Assembly (NCBI GenBank): GCA_037974965.1
Contig: JBBPFI010000007.1
Span: forward strand, 1,488,001-1,552,000
Direction: 5' to 3'
Length of the DNA stretch: 64,000 nucleotides
From: Dacryopinax spathularia
Taxonomy: Eukaryota; Basidiomycota; Dacrymycetes; Dacrymycetales; Dacrymycetaceae
Positions 25,843 to 36,492 of the stretch are shown here, piece after piece (the stretch's first letter is position 1; every line of letters starts with the position of its first letter). Made by a program: the position numbers and the translations under genes. The notes beneath the pieces are model-generated. The model was not told the origin of the DNA, did no database searches, and worked only from the letters and a program-made list of their open reading frames with translations.

Positions 25843-27247
25843 GTTTAGTGAGGGAGGTGTTTGGCTGATACGTGTTTTGGGGGGGTAGGTATGTGGATGT
25901 TAGGATCGAGGTGGAGACGCCTGGGGGACATTCGAGCGTGCCGGAACCGCATACCGTACGTCCTCTTCCCCATCCCATCCCCTTTCCTACACACCTCCCT
26001 CGCTCCTCCCGACCCCCCCCAAAAAAAAACTGATATCCGCCCTCCGCGCGCGCAGGGCCTCGGCTACCTCTCAGCGCTCATAACAACGCTCGAATCCCAC
26101 CCCCCGACCCCCCTCCTAACCCGTTCCAACCCGTACTACGCCCACCTCCTCTGCCAGGCCTCCCACTCCCCCTCCCTGCCCCCCTCCTACGCCTCGGACA
26201 TCCTCCGCTCCCAAACCTCCGACGCCGCGCTCAAAAGGGTCGAGGCTGTGGTGGTGAGGACCAAGCAGGGACGCGCTATGCTGGGGACTACGCAGGCTGC
26301 GGATTTGGTGGGGGGGGGGAGCGTGAAGGTTAATGCGTTGCCGGAGAAGGTGTGGGCGGTGGTGAATCATCGGATTTCTGTCGATAGGTGCGTCTGCCCC
26401 TCCCTCCTCCCTCTCCTCCCTCTTCCCTCTTTTCACCTCATCAAAAACCCAGACAATACTGATCCCGCACAGCTCGGTCAAAGACGTCCAATCTCGCTTC
26501 ATAAGCCTCTTCACCCCCTACGCCCAGCAAAACTCGCTCGCCCTAACCGCCTTCGGACACAATATCACCTCCCCCCCGCCAGGGGGGGAAAGGAACGGGC
26601 ATATAACGCTCTCCCAGGCTTGGACCCCCAGTACGGCGCTTGAGCCTGCGCCGGTGAGCCCGCATAGGAGGGGGGAGAAGGCGTGGGATTTGTTGGCGGG
26701 GAGTATTAGGGCTTGTTGGGATGGGGTTGGGGAGGGGGCGGTGGTTAGTCCTAGTGTGACGGGGGTGCGTCTCTTGCCTTCTCCTTCTCCTTCTTCTTCT
26801 TCTTCTTCTTCTTCTTCTTCTTCTGCTCCTGCTCCTCCTCCTCTTTCTTGTAACTTCTTATTCCTCCGTTCTTTTTGGGTAGCTTACGGACCTGTGCAAC
26901 CGCGAGTCGATGCTGATCGTTCCGTTCGGGGTAGGGAAATACGGACACGCGGTATTACTGGAAGCTCACGCGCGCTATTTATCGGTATGGAGGGATGAAG
27001 GCTTCTGATAGCTATAATGGTGCTCACACTGGTGCGTCCTCCCACCTCCTTCCACCTCCTTCCCACCTCCTTTCCTCGCTTCTATGCCATCCCCTCCACT
27101 GCCTTTCATCCCCTAAAGGGACGTAAGAGGGAGCGCTTGCTGATCTATGTGTGGGCAGTGAACGAAGCGATCCGCGCTACCGGGTTTGTGGACAGGATCA
27201 AGTTCTACACCGCTATCATCCTGAATGCCGATGAGTCGGATCTCTAA
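24845..27247 (+). CDS. cps1: Carboxypeptidase S-like M20 metallopeptidase
   Basis: A vacuolar zinc exopeptidase of the M20/CPS1 family that releases C-terminal residues from peptides. The start at 24845 gives a short basic cytosolic tail and one membrane segment (WGILGGLLLMGLPLYHSYLP), as in the type II anchor of yeast Cps1. The catalytic region shows LLLAAHQDVVPID (metal His and Asp), then WGRGAGDQKSGLVGIL, and FGFDEEASGKFGA with the Glu pair. The dimerisation lobe has VRIEVETPGGHSSVPEPHT. The C-terminus is rebuilt over introns as NTDTRYYWKLTRAIYRY, then NGAHTVNEAIRATGFVDR, ending at 27247. Introns hold unusual low-complexity runs, including 46 T (25796-25841) and a TTC microsatellite near 26790-26822. 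Confidence 0.94.
25796..25841 (+). repeat. T46 homopolymer inside a CPS1 intron
   Basis: Forty-six consecutive T residues lie inside an intron of the peptidase gene, downstream of the exon ending VGEKG and upstream of YVDVRIEVETPGG. Such length is rare in coding-dense fungal DNA and may be a recent poly(T) expansion or partly an assembly artefact. Confidence 0.9.
26787..26822 (+). repeat. TTC microsatellite in a CPS1 intron
   Basis: A run of CTT/TTC units within an intron of the peptidase gene, between the exons around 26750 and 26890. A pyrimidine tract here could serve the 3' splice site. Confidence 0.8.
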
Positions 27248-27717
27248 CCTGAGCCAACCCGGCTGCCCCACAGCAAGTAGAAGGAAGGGTTGAGGGGATG
27301 TATTTAATCTCGTTAGAAGAAGAAGGAGTACAGGGTTGGAAGGAATAGTACACAGCTTTGGAGCAGACGGGTTGTGTACTTGACGACTGATGTCCTCTAT
27401 CTTTGTTGGGAATCGAATGAAGCGGAGGAAATCTATGTGATGCGGGGAATACGGAGCGAAAAGTACGGACATAAAGAGCCTTAAGTAGGCCGACGAAGTG
27501 CTGTAGTGCAGCGTGCAAGACTGTTTGAGCAAGAATGGAGACCGTCTGCAAACGAAGAAGAAGGGGAAACCATTGAAGAAACCGGAGCAATGATGGGATG
27601 ATAACAGAAAACGAATGGTAACTTACTTATACGGCTGTCTTTCAGCAGGTACGAGGCGAGGAGGAGGATGCAGATACTTTGAGAGTTGTGCAGCTTTGAA
27701 CTTGTGTGATCGACGCA
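27248..27717. other. Convergent intergenic region
   Basis: About 470 bp, A-rich, between the peptidase (plus) and F-box gene (minus). It holds two 3' UTRs and no gene that I can see. Confidence 0.4.
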
Positions 27718-29118
27718 TCAGAGTACGACCACGATTGGCGGAGGCTTGATTGGCACCAGTGGGCTACCATCGCTCGACACCGCATACGGTTTGAACTTCA
27801 CGACTTGAGCCGCGGTGAGCATGAGCTTTGGTTTGGCAAAGATCCGGCATGGGGCAGAATGGGGTTTTGTGTGAGAGAAGAACGTGTCGAGGAACCTCTC
27901 CACTCCTCTGCAGTCGCTGAACTTGAGTGAGGAGATAGCTGCTGGGGGCAAGAGATATCTCGTAGTTGCTAGAGCCTCCGACGAGGCCACGCATTGCCCC
28001 TTGAAGTAGACCATTTTGCAATCGATCGTTTCCAGGGGCAACACGTCGATGAAGAACTGGCAGAGTAAGTGGACGTTGACCATCGCGGCTTCAAGAGTGA
28101 GCTTGCGCAGTACAGGCATTCGATTCCTCAGCGGCTCCTCCATTTCTTGCATGAGGTCGTCCATGCCTGTTTCAGCCTGATACCACTCCCAGTCGCCGAG
28201 TGTCCATTCTTCGACTTTTGGAAGACGAAGAGAGGACAGCACTTTAACTGGCCTATCACCGAAGGTCTTCAATGTGCGCACAGAAGGCAACGTATACACC
28301 CGTATCTCGCCGGCGGTTTTGAGTGCACCGGGAGGACTGTTGTGGAAGTCACTCTCAGGCCAACAATCACAATTGGCAAACGTCAAGTCTTCCAAAGCCA
28401 CGCAGCTTTGCAAAGAGCGCAGAAGGCACGTACTACGATTGGGGCTGAATTCGATGCCGACAAGGGAGAGCACGCGTAGGTGAGGAGTGAGCTGGAAGGT
28501 AAATAGACCCGGCGCAAGTATTTGGGCGTTCGTATCCCAGACGAAGTCACCTTCAATGATCAGCTCGTCACATCGCGGATAGACCTTCCGACAGACAGCA
28601 TCAGCAATGAGTTTCAGCTCCGTTTCGTCGCGATCCTCGATCAAACTCGCGACGTCCACAGTGGCTTGTATGGGCAACGACCGAGAACGGTCAGTGAAAG
28701 CTTGTATGCGTGAGAGAAGCGCCTGAGTCCGTATTTGCGGATTGACAGGTATATGCGTCCATAGCTGAGGGATCGTCAGCATAACACTCCTCCATCGTCG
28801 TGTTACGTGGGAGAGCGTGAGAGCACAAGACATCGAGACATAGGCACAAGTCCCATCGCAAGCATACTTGAAGATCATGGAGAGGATCTCGTCAGGAAGC
28901 TTATAGACAGGGGATTTAAGGGCGTCGTGGCAGGCAAGCAATCGTGCGAGAGCAGTGCGCTTCCGCCTTGTCGGGCGGCCCTTCTGGACTTCCTGCATTT
29001 GAGTTCGTAAAATATATGCGTCTGCTTCTGCTCGTGAGGCGAAGTGCATCAAGCTTTCAGCGATTGCAGTGGTCGTCGCCGCATCAGCACGGGTACGGCT
29101 TCGAGTTTGAACAGGCAT
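27718..29118 (-). CDS. F-box protein with LRR-like C-terminal part
   Basis: A probable substrate adaptor of an SCF ubiquitin ligase. It is a single uninterrupted frame of 466 codons, unusual beside its intron-rich neighbours. A basic start (MPVQTRSRTRADAATTT) and a short helix precede the F-box motif YKLPDEILSMIFKYACDGT, then LTLSHVTRRWRSVMLTIPQL and WTHIPV, the usual agaricomycete F-box form. The rest (VLSLVGIEFSP, LEDLTFANCDCWPE, RKLTLEAAMVNVHLLCQFF) follows a leucine-rich strand-turn-helix rhythm. F-box genes form very large families in these fungi, so the target is unknown. Confidence 0.9.
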   Translation of the reverse strand: MPVQTRSRTRADAATTTAIAESLMHFASRAEADAYILRTQMQEVQKGRPTRRKRTALARLLACHDALKSPVYKLPDEILSMIFKYACDGTCAYVSMSCALTLSHVTRRWRSVMLTIPQLWTHIPVNPQIRTQALLSRIQAFTDRSRSLPIQATVDVASLIEDRDETELKLIADAVCRKVYPRCDELIIEGDFVWDTNAQILAPGLFTFQLTPHLRVLSLVGIEFSPNRSTCLLRSLQSCVALEDLTFANCDCWPESDFHNSPPGALKTAGEIRVYTLPSVRTLKTFGDRPVKVLSSLRLPKVEEWTLGDWEWYQAETGMDDLMQEMEEPLRNRMPVLRKLTLEAAMVNVHLLCQFFIDVLPLETIDCKMVYFKGQCVASSEALATTRYLLPPAAISSLKFSDCRGVERFLDTFFSHTKPHSAPCRIFAKPKLMLTAAQVVKFKPYAVSSDGSPLVPIKPPPIVVVL

Positions 29119-29986
29119 GAGACCTTGCCTGCCAGAGTTGTTTCTTTCAGAGTTCTATTCCCGAGCTTATACAGCTTTTGTCGAGTCAACCTTGGTTGCG
29201 AAGTCACCAGAAAGCCTAGTAACGTTTCATCGCAGATGATGATCCGGTTACAAGCGCCCGCCCATTTGTGCTCGAGTCACACTACATTATGTACTTCCGG
29301 AAGCAAGTCTCTCGCACTGCCACTAGACATTCCAGTCCCATAAAGTTGTGTGGGTGCGTGTATGAGGGGTCACTGTGGACAAAATTAGCGCGCTATACCA
29401 TGTGAACCCTTATCAACCGGCAGCACTCGCCTTCTGAACGCCTGCACCCGCTTACACCGTGTGGACCGAGCCGCGTACTTGCAACACCCGCGAACAACCG
29501 GCACAACCTCTGCTCAACTGACGGTTCAACCCTCCTTCAGTTGCTCCACCGGCTGACACTCGGCCAACAACTAACGGTTCCTTGCTGAACCCGTCTCAGC
29601 GTGATTTTATCTCCCGTGTGCACCCGCGAAATCCTGCGGGCTACGTTACACACCTGATATCGCCGGGCAGCTACCGCGCTCACAAACGCCTAAATCACAC
29701 CTCAGCGCAACCCCACTCACCCGGCCCCACCCTCTTTCCCCTGTCTCCCGTGGCACTTCGAACGGCTTCTGCTCGATGATCCGCCTAGTACTCGCTGATG
29801 ATGGACTCATGCTCGCACATTGCCCACGGTTTTGGCAATAACAGCAGGAACCCTGTGTCAGGGGTCCGTCCTGTCACCCCACGACTTCCCCAGTAAGTCC
29901 ATCGCACAACGACCTCTCGCTGACTCTTAAGATTCCCCACCGGAGCAGCCCCTGCTCCTCTTCACTGCCTGCCGCATCGCAATAAG
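29119..29986. other. Gene-poor boundary stretch
   Basis: About 870 bp between the last conserved gene of the left half and the integrase-like element. It is C-rich from about 29400 to 29760 and shows no domain in any frame. It may belong to the mobile element's flank. TGTATGAGGG followed by GTGGACA (29359-29381) resembles 40221-40243. Confidence 0.35.
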
Positions 29987-31980
29987 ATGTCGGGTTCGCC
30001 CGTTCCAACCCTGTCTCCCAACAATGTCGTTAATCGATTGTCCGCCGCTTTCTCCCGTCTATGCGATCGAGTGTCTACTAGCCTTAACTTGGATGTTGGC
30101 AATACCCCTCGTCTGAATGGGACCCGTAGGGAGGTCCTCGAGTATTGGAAAGCCGCCTCTAGAGTAAGTGGATGCCGCTCCTTCCCCTTAGCACCAGGCT
30201 GAGCACTCTTGTAGCTGTATGAGCACTTAACTACCGCTGAGATTGCCTTGCTGGAACGCGACTTTCATCACATGCTGCAAGCCCTCGACGCCGCACATGG
30301 TCAAGAAAATGATCCCATTGCCCGGCAGTATCCTGTCTTCATAACGATGGAGCGCACTGGACGTAGGGGCCGTCCGAAAGCGCTCATTGATCCACAAATC
30401 CTCCACCAACTCGTTGTCGGCCGACGTAAGACCCGTACTGCCCAGCGGCTCAACATCTCAGCTCGAACGCTTCAGCGACGACTGCAATCTACCGGGCTGG
30501 CTTCCGTCAAGCCGCCACCATTCCTTTTTCTTTGAAACGCCAGCGGTCATGTAATTGGCAGGCAGCGGAACCTCCCGTCAACCTCGAATGTGTCAATGAG
30601 CGACCGGCAACTCGATCGCTTAGTCCGTAATTGGCGACATAACCACCCAAACAATGGCCCGGGTATGCTCGCAGGCCATCTGCTGGCTCAAGGCCTCTCG
30701 ATTCCTCGTCTGCGCCTTCGCGCCTCGCTCATTCGCGTGGACCTCCTACCTCGGCTCTTCGAGCGCCGTCAAATCACCCGGCGCCCCTATCATGCCGACG
30801 GGCCAAACAGTGTCTGGCACCATGATGGACATCACCGTGCGCCTCCTGTTCTTCTCGTCTTGGCCAAGCAATGATTGACGCGATCTAGGACTCATTCGCT
30901 GGCGATTTGTGACGCATGGATTTATTGATGGATATTCGCGGTGCATCGTCTCTATAAGGGTCAGCGACAACAATCGAGCATCCACCGTGCTGGACGTCTT
31001 TCATGCCGGCCGTGCCCGCTTTGGGACACCATCTCGCGTTCGAGGGGACCACGGTGGCGAGAACCTACGAGTGGCAGAATGGATGATTGATTTTCGCGGT
31101 CAGGGAAGAGGTTCTTACATTTGGGGTCGGTAAGCCCTTAAAGTGGGCTGGAGTCCATCCCCTTTTGTTCACCCATCTACCTGTCCACAGCTCTGTCCAT
31201 AATACGAGAATCGAGCGACTATGGGTTGACTACAATACCGACGTCACCCAACACTGGGCGGATCTCTTCTATACTCTCGAAGAGCAAGATGGGCTCGATC
31301 CCCTGAACGGAATGCACTTGTGGCTGCTTCATTATATTTTTCTGGACGAGCTGAACGACAACGCAGTGTCCTTCCAGAACCAGTGGAACTTTCATACCAT
31401 GTCGCTTGCAGGGAGCGATCGTTCTGATGACAAACCATTCGACATGTTCGTATGGGGCTGCGTAGACCATGGTGCTCGCGGCATAGACTTGCACTCGGAT
31501 AGACCGCCCATGATGCTCCCTACAGCTCCGCCTGCGAACCCACTAGCCGACGCTCCGCCAACTTCTGTCAATCAGGTCAACTGCCAACCGCCATCCTGCC
31601 CTTATTCGCTAGAACGATTAGCCGACCTCAATGAGAGACTTCACGGCCAGTTCACTCTGCCGGATGCCCACCACCGACGTGCTCGTTGGCGCTTGGCTCT
31701 CTCGGTGTGTAGATCCTTTGGGCAATGTGCAGTGTTCCGTTTTGTTCGTCTGCCATCGCTAATGTTTGCCGCAGGAGTCTCCATCGTTCCCCATCTCGCT
31801 GCCCTGCCCTGCTTTGCCAGACGGTTTAGGCTGTGCCCTGCCGCCTTGAGCAGGATCGGGGTCTTTTGTACGGGAATGACAATACAATTTTCGTTGATTG
31901 AACAGAAAAGCGAGAGCAATACTATTACACACAACCTTCCCCTCAGAATGGTCTTCGTCCGCAATCATGTACCTGCCTAG
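29987..31980 (+). mobile_element. Integrase-core (DDE, rve-like) element remnant
   Basis: A fossil or near-fossil of the integrase-core genes common as single genes in agaricomycetes. Parts seen: an N-terminal helical region (29987-30300), a helix-turn-helix-like segment (about 30360-30500), and a DDE-type core (about 30590-31470) in which the acidic catalytic positions are visible in WHHDGHH, RGDHGGEN and NTRIERLW. Reading passes through several frames; some changes must be introns and some may be decay, so I cannot say if it is whole, though it looks at least partly broken. No terminal repeats were proved. The family could be an IS3EU-like DNA transposon or an integrase from another element class; sequence alone does not decide. 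Confidence 0.6.
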
Positions 31981-32014
31981 GCGTTCCCTCCCCCCGGGAG
32001 TCTCGACGCCAGCT

Positions 32015-33449
32015 CTACGTCGCCGAATCCACCTCGCTCTCCTCCTCTAAGCACCCGAACTATGTATGCATGTTTAGCAGCACAGGGGCGCATCAGTAGC
32101 GCACTCACTCTACACTCTATGTAATTCAGGGCAGGGGTGTCGAGCTTGCGTGGTCCTGGCCGCCTGAACTGTATCGGTATCTGGAGCTGGATGCTGAACA
32201 TTCCCCCTTCATCAATTCGAAGCGAGATTTTGTCCGCGATGCTCGTGGCAGCCTTCGTTTGAATTATGTCCTTAAAGCGAAGGCTACAACCATCAGCATC
32301 ATTGGAACAAACTTCTACAGATCACCTGGCTCAGATAACTCACCTGACCTTGACTGGTTCATCATTGGCGAACTCAGCCACCTCCAGCTCATCATTGGGA
32401 TACTCAATCTGCCAACCACTTTAATACAAATTGTGGGGAGGCGGATGACGAGCGCACCGTCGTCGAGCGACCCGCAGGTCCGTGGCCCCTGATCCTCAGC
32501 ATCGGAACTTCTCTCTGCGACATATTGCGATCCGCCTCCTGCCCTTCCTCACGCCGTTGATTCTCCACACGGCGGGGTCGACAAAGTATCGTGAGTTTCT
32601 CCGTTTTCACATCCATCTGTTTGAGGGTATCGAGGAACCAGTCGGCGCGAAAGATCATACGAACCACCCTTTGAGAACTATCATCAGCTACGGAGCAAAC
32701 GGGCTTGCTCTCTCGCTTACTCGACCTTATCCTGGAAGGGCAAATCCAGCCCGCCTTCCGGCACGCACGTTGATAAGTGACATTCGGTCGTCTGGTTCGA
32801 CCCACTTGCACTAGATATCGCGGGGTCAGGCACGACGCTGCTGATGGGTCCAGACTCACATATATGCGGCCAATTGATGTCCCTCGCCTCGATACACCAT
32901 ATACATGCTGTTTGTATCGAGCCGTGGGTGGTCCTCATCGGGCGAATGCCCACTCTGCACAACCCCCAGAGAGCCATTCCTGGCTGCCGAGCTCCCGCCG
33001 CCAAAGCCACTTAAGGCTGCCAGCAACAACGGTATCTTGATGTCAATTGCATAAGGCTCGTTTTGCTGCGTGGCTTCGTCATATTGACTCTTGAACTCGT
33101 AGGACGCAAACGTATATGAGTGGATGTATGCTCGGGCTGTCTGGCGTGTGAGAATCATGCTGTGTGAACTGAGGCAACCGTCGAACCGCTCACTGAGCTC
33201 CCATTGTCCCCGCATATCATCAAGCCAGCATCTGACATCTCCAACGTGTTGTACTAGAGCATATCGTTAATCAGCGTCGCGTCGAAGGTGATGCCCGACT
33301 TGCGGTTCGACTGAGAAACGGCATAACCGCATGTAATATGTCTGCCAAGGGTTGTACATCCGCCGTCTCGATCACAAGCATCTGGACTACGGTGAGCGCG
33401 GATCGTCGACATTGACAAGGCTTACCGGTTCGGTCGTCCTTGTATCCAT
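32015..33449 (-). CDS. rad1: RAD1 subunit of the 9-1-1 checkpoint clamp
   Basis: RAD1 joins RAD9 and HUS1 in a PCNA-like ring loaded at damaged DNA by RAD17-RFC. The proposed first exon is MDTRTTEP (33449), then an exon with VIETADVQPLADILHAVMPF. The next contains MILTRQTARAYIHSYTFASY and the family signature AIDIKIPLLLAALSGFGGG, then MVYRGEGHQLAAYM. After an intron comes VVRMIFRADWFLDTLKQMDV followed by EKLTILCRP, then IPNDELEVAEFANDEPVKV. The last conserved exon is KAATSIADKISLRIDEGGMF followed by SIQLQIPIQF and ALNYIECR, matching the RAD1 C-terminus. A short acidic final exon (GCLEEESEVDSAT) ends at 32015. Exon borders at the N-terminus are the least sure part. The gene lies 3' to 3' with the integrase remnant and codirectional with rad9. 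Confidence 0.85.
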
Positions 33450-33767
33450 TTTCGATGTCTTATCTGCAAGCAGGAGGTGGTTGAGAAGACGAGATGCGGA
33501 GGCGACGACGCGAGAGCGCGTCGCCTCCTCAAGGCACGTGCCCCCTTGCTCGTCGCCCTGCCATATGATCTCTTGCCGTAACAGACCTCAGCATATGGGA
33601 CCATGCTTCGCGCGCCTCAGGCAAACTCCTCTCCAATCCGGGAGCTAGCTCTATTGCAAGTTTGGCTGATAAAGAGTATTCGTACCGGAAAACACACTTC
33701 AGGCCCAGCCGCTCAGATTAACGGAGGGTACCTTGAAGGAGTACACCATCGTGCGGGCAGTCTCCTA

Positions 33768-34092
33768 GGTAAGGCAGTCTTGGGAGAGGGCGGTTTTAAG
33801 GGAGGGCGCGATCTTGACGGCAGTCTTAGGCATGCGCCGTATTGAGGGAGGGCGGTCTTAGGGGAGGGCAGCGTTGAGGGAGTATGGTATTGAGAGCGGG
33901 CGATCTTGAGGGAGGGCGGTCTTGAGGGAGGGCGGTCTTAGAGGAGGGCAGGGTTGAGGGAGGACGGTGTTAAGGGAGGTCGATTTTGAGAGAGGGCAGT
34001 CTTAGGGGAGGGCAGCGTTGAGGGAGGATGGCCTTGAGGGAGGACGATCTTGAGGGAGGGCGGCGTTGAGGCACGATGGTGTCGAGGGAGGT
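33768..34092. repeat. 16-bp G-rich satellite, block 1
   Basis: A tandem array with a degenerate 16-17 bp unit, consensus GAGGGAGGRCGGTCTT, about 20 copies. It sits about 320 bp upstream of the predicted rad1 start and downstream of rad9. Many units carry TTAGGGG or TTGAGGG, telomere-like, but the period is not 6. Long Pro/Leu/Ser frames on the minus strand come from the repeat itself and are not taken as genes. Confidence 0.95.
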
Positions 34093-34474
34093 GATCTTCG
34101 GATGTTGTGGAGAGAACTGTGGGGTTGGCGAATGAAGCCATTGATACCATATCGTGTCGTCGTGTCGTTGACGAGCGGCCGGTTGCGCGGCAATCTTCGC
34201 AGACATGATCGAGGCCTAATGTCCACTTGATTACACACTTGCTACCGTACAAACCCAGGCTCGTGGTGGTGCATTCAACGTAACGATACAGCATTCTCAA
34301 CCCCTCCAGCATACCACTGTCTGATTAATTGACCTGTCCGCGTTTTCGCTCCGGACCACTGGCATCTCATCGACGAAGGTCGACCGAGTCGAAGCTTTAT
34401 TGCCGTGGTAATTCTCGTTACGGCATCATGTTCGATTTTAGTCGTCCAACAGAGCCTCGATCCGTAGAGGAAGG

Positions 34475-36330
34475 TCAGCACCGGCGGAAGTCAACCCTGT
34501 CGAAACTCACCCAATCGCCATTCCGTGGCGTGGCCTCCCATTCCTCGTCACTCTTCATCAGTGTAGGGGACGCAGTGTGCTGTGGAACTTGGCCTCCGAA
34601 AACTGGTGTGAGAATCTGCCGGTATCAGCACGCTTGAGACTCCGCTTGGTATTACTGGAGGAGGGGCATACCATCTGTCGGTCGCTCATTTGCGAAGAGC
34701 CCACATGTGGGTAACTAGACCTGGGATGATTCGTCTTATCGTTTGGCCTTCCCTGTGTCGACGCTGGTACTGCGCGCAGGTCGCAGCTTGGCGACGGGGG
34801 AGGCCAATACACTGGCGGCCTCGCGATTTGAGATGGCGGCCTCGGCGTCTGCGTTTGAGGCTGATTGGATGAGCTTCGTGAAGGTGTTTGGAACCTTAGC
34901 GCTGGCCCCTTGGGAGCTACCTCCGATGTGGCAGCTCGTTCCCTGTTCGTAGACACCTGAGTCTGCCCGGTTGTCAAAGGCCAGTTGTTCGAAGAGTATA
35001 GGTCACTCACAGAAGCCACCGGAATGCCCTGAGGTACCACATTCTCCTTATCCTCCGCCGCTGTACGACGCCGTTTGCCTTCGTTCGAGGCACCTGACTC
35101 GGAGGCCGAGCGCTTCACGCCCTTCTCTTCATGCAATTTGGTCATACCCAACAAGCACTCAAAGTACCATGATTGCCGACACATCTCAGCGGGCAGGTCG
35201 TCGCTAATCGTCAAGACGCAGGGAACTTCGTCCGGATCCCCGAACTCCCAAATCACGTCGCGGGCGGTACTATTAGCAAGAGACCAAACAGCCTAGTCGC
35301 AACATGAACGCAACGCTCATAGGGTGTGTGTGCTCCTCACCTGCACTTCGCGTAGCGGTACCTGGCAAAGAGGACTGTTCATGGGCGAACGAAACACCAG
35401 ACAATCCTGAGCTTGTACCCGCACGGAGGTGGTGATAAGTTGTTTGCCTGCACGATCAACAGTTAGGAGGATGACGATATAATGAGTTGCGGCCGCTCAC
35501 TCCCGCTGCATTCCAGCGCAAGCTCTTCTTCGGCCGTGCTGAAATCCAGCTTCGCCTCGGGTTCTGAACCAGCTTTCGTGGAAGCCTGCAGCAAAGCTTT
35601 GGCTGCCATCGGTCCGAGCTTGATCATAATCGGCAGGGTCGTACTATCCGCCTCGGGGCGTTGAAACGCATTTGCATCTGGCACGTCCTCAATAGGCAGG
35701 CGTTGGATCACTGCCCCGGCTAGAGGAGCATATATGCGTCAAATTTAGTCTTCTGGCAGGTGAATTCAAGATATTACCCACCTCGCGCGTTCTCGAAGCA
35801 TATATCTAGCCAATATCCTATATCTCCCCTTGCATCCCTCGCATCGTTGACTGGCGGGACGCAGATGCGCATCCTCACGCTGTCGATCGCGAAGGGCATG
35901 TCTCCAGGAGCCATTTTCGCCAACCACGCACGGCCATCGACAGCGAACTCCTCCGCGTCTCCGTCCTTAAGCACGGCTGGGGTACCACTATTGCTTGCCC
36001 CTCCACCCCAGTCATATTGCTCGAAGAAGCTTCTATTGAATACCGCATATGCTTGAGCTGTTTCGCCGAGGTTGATCGTCCGTACACGTATCTACGCAGG
36101 CTTCAGCGATCCATTCGTGTTCAGCGGTGCATCCATCCCTACTCACGGCGTCGTCTGTTGCTGTGAGAATGAACTTGTCTCCAGCGTTTCCGAGTGCCTT
36201 CAAGCATTTGGCGAATGCTTTCGTGACATACTACACTGAGCTTGAGGCATCCAACCACGCATGCGGATACCTTACTTTTGGCGCTCGAGGGGGTCATGAT
36301 GGCTGAGAGCCGGGCGTTGAGTGTTGGCAT
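34475..36330 (-). CDS. rad9: RAD9 subunit of the 9-1-1 checkpoint clamp
   Basis: RAD9 forms the clamp with RAD1 and HUS1; its C-terminal tail recruits TopBP1/Dpb11 to activate ATR. The start at 36330 gives MPTLNARLSAIMTPSSAKSK; then VTKAFAKCLKALGNAGDKFI, an intron, and IRVRTINLGETAQAYAVFNR followed by SFFEQYDWG, the RAD9 N-terminal PCNA-like pattern. Next come a second PCNA-like segment (PFAIDSVRMRICVPPV, IGYWLDICFE) and VPCVLTISDDLPAEMCRQSW. The tail is long and disordered, with a basic EGKRRR signal and several S/T-P sites. After an intron (about 34620-34675) the end reads ILTPVFGGQVPQHTASPTLM then KSDEEWEATPRNGDW, resembling a phospho-tail. It shares a 162-bp divergent upstream region with the PIF1 gene. 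Confidence 0.87.
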
Positions 36331-36492
36331 GGGGGGTGATATGACTAATTTACTACGGTCAGCGGGGGCCGAGAGAGCGATCGTCGGGAGCGAAGAAGGT
36401 TCGATGGACAGGAACGTCCCGCATCAAGTCTCTTCCGTAGATCGGGACATGTCTGCTCCAAAGCTTCTCTTGTTGAACAGCCACCACCCTCT
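36331..36492. promoter_or_regulatory. Bidirectional promoter region of rad9 and pif1
   Basis: Only 162 bp separate the two predicted divergent start codons, so the genes probably share regulatory sequence. No TATA box or named factor site was identified. An unseen first exon on either side would change the spacing. Confidence 0.5.

Noticed and set aside
33768-34092. Possible internal telomere array (TTAGGG-like units)
   Set aside because: TTAGGG occurs only in some copies and the period is 16-17 bp, not 6. It is a G-rich satellite, not a telomere repeat.
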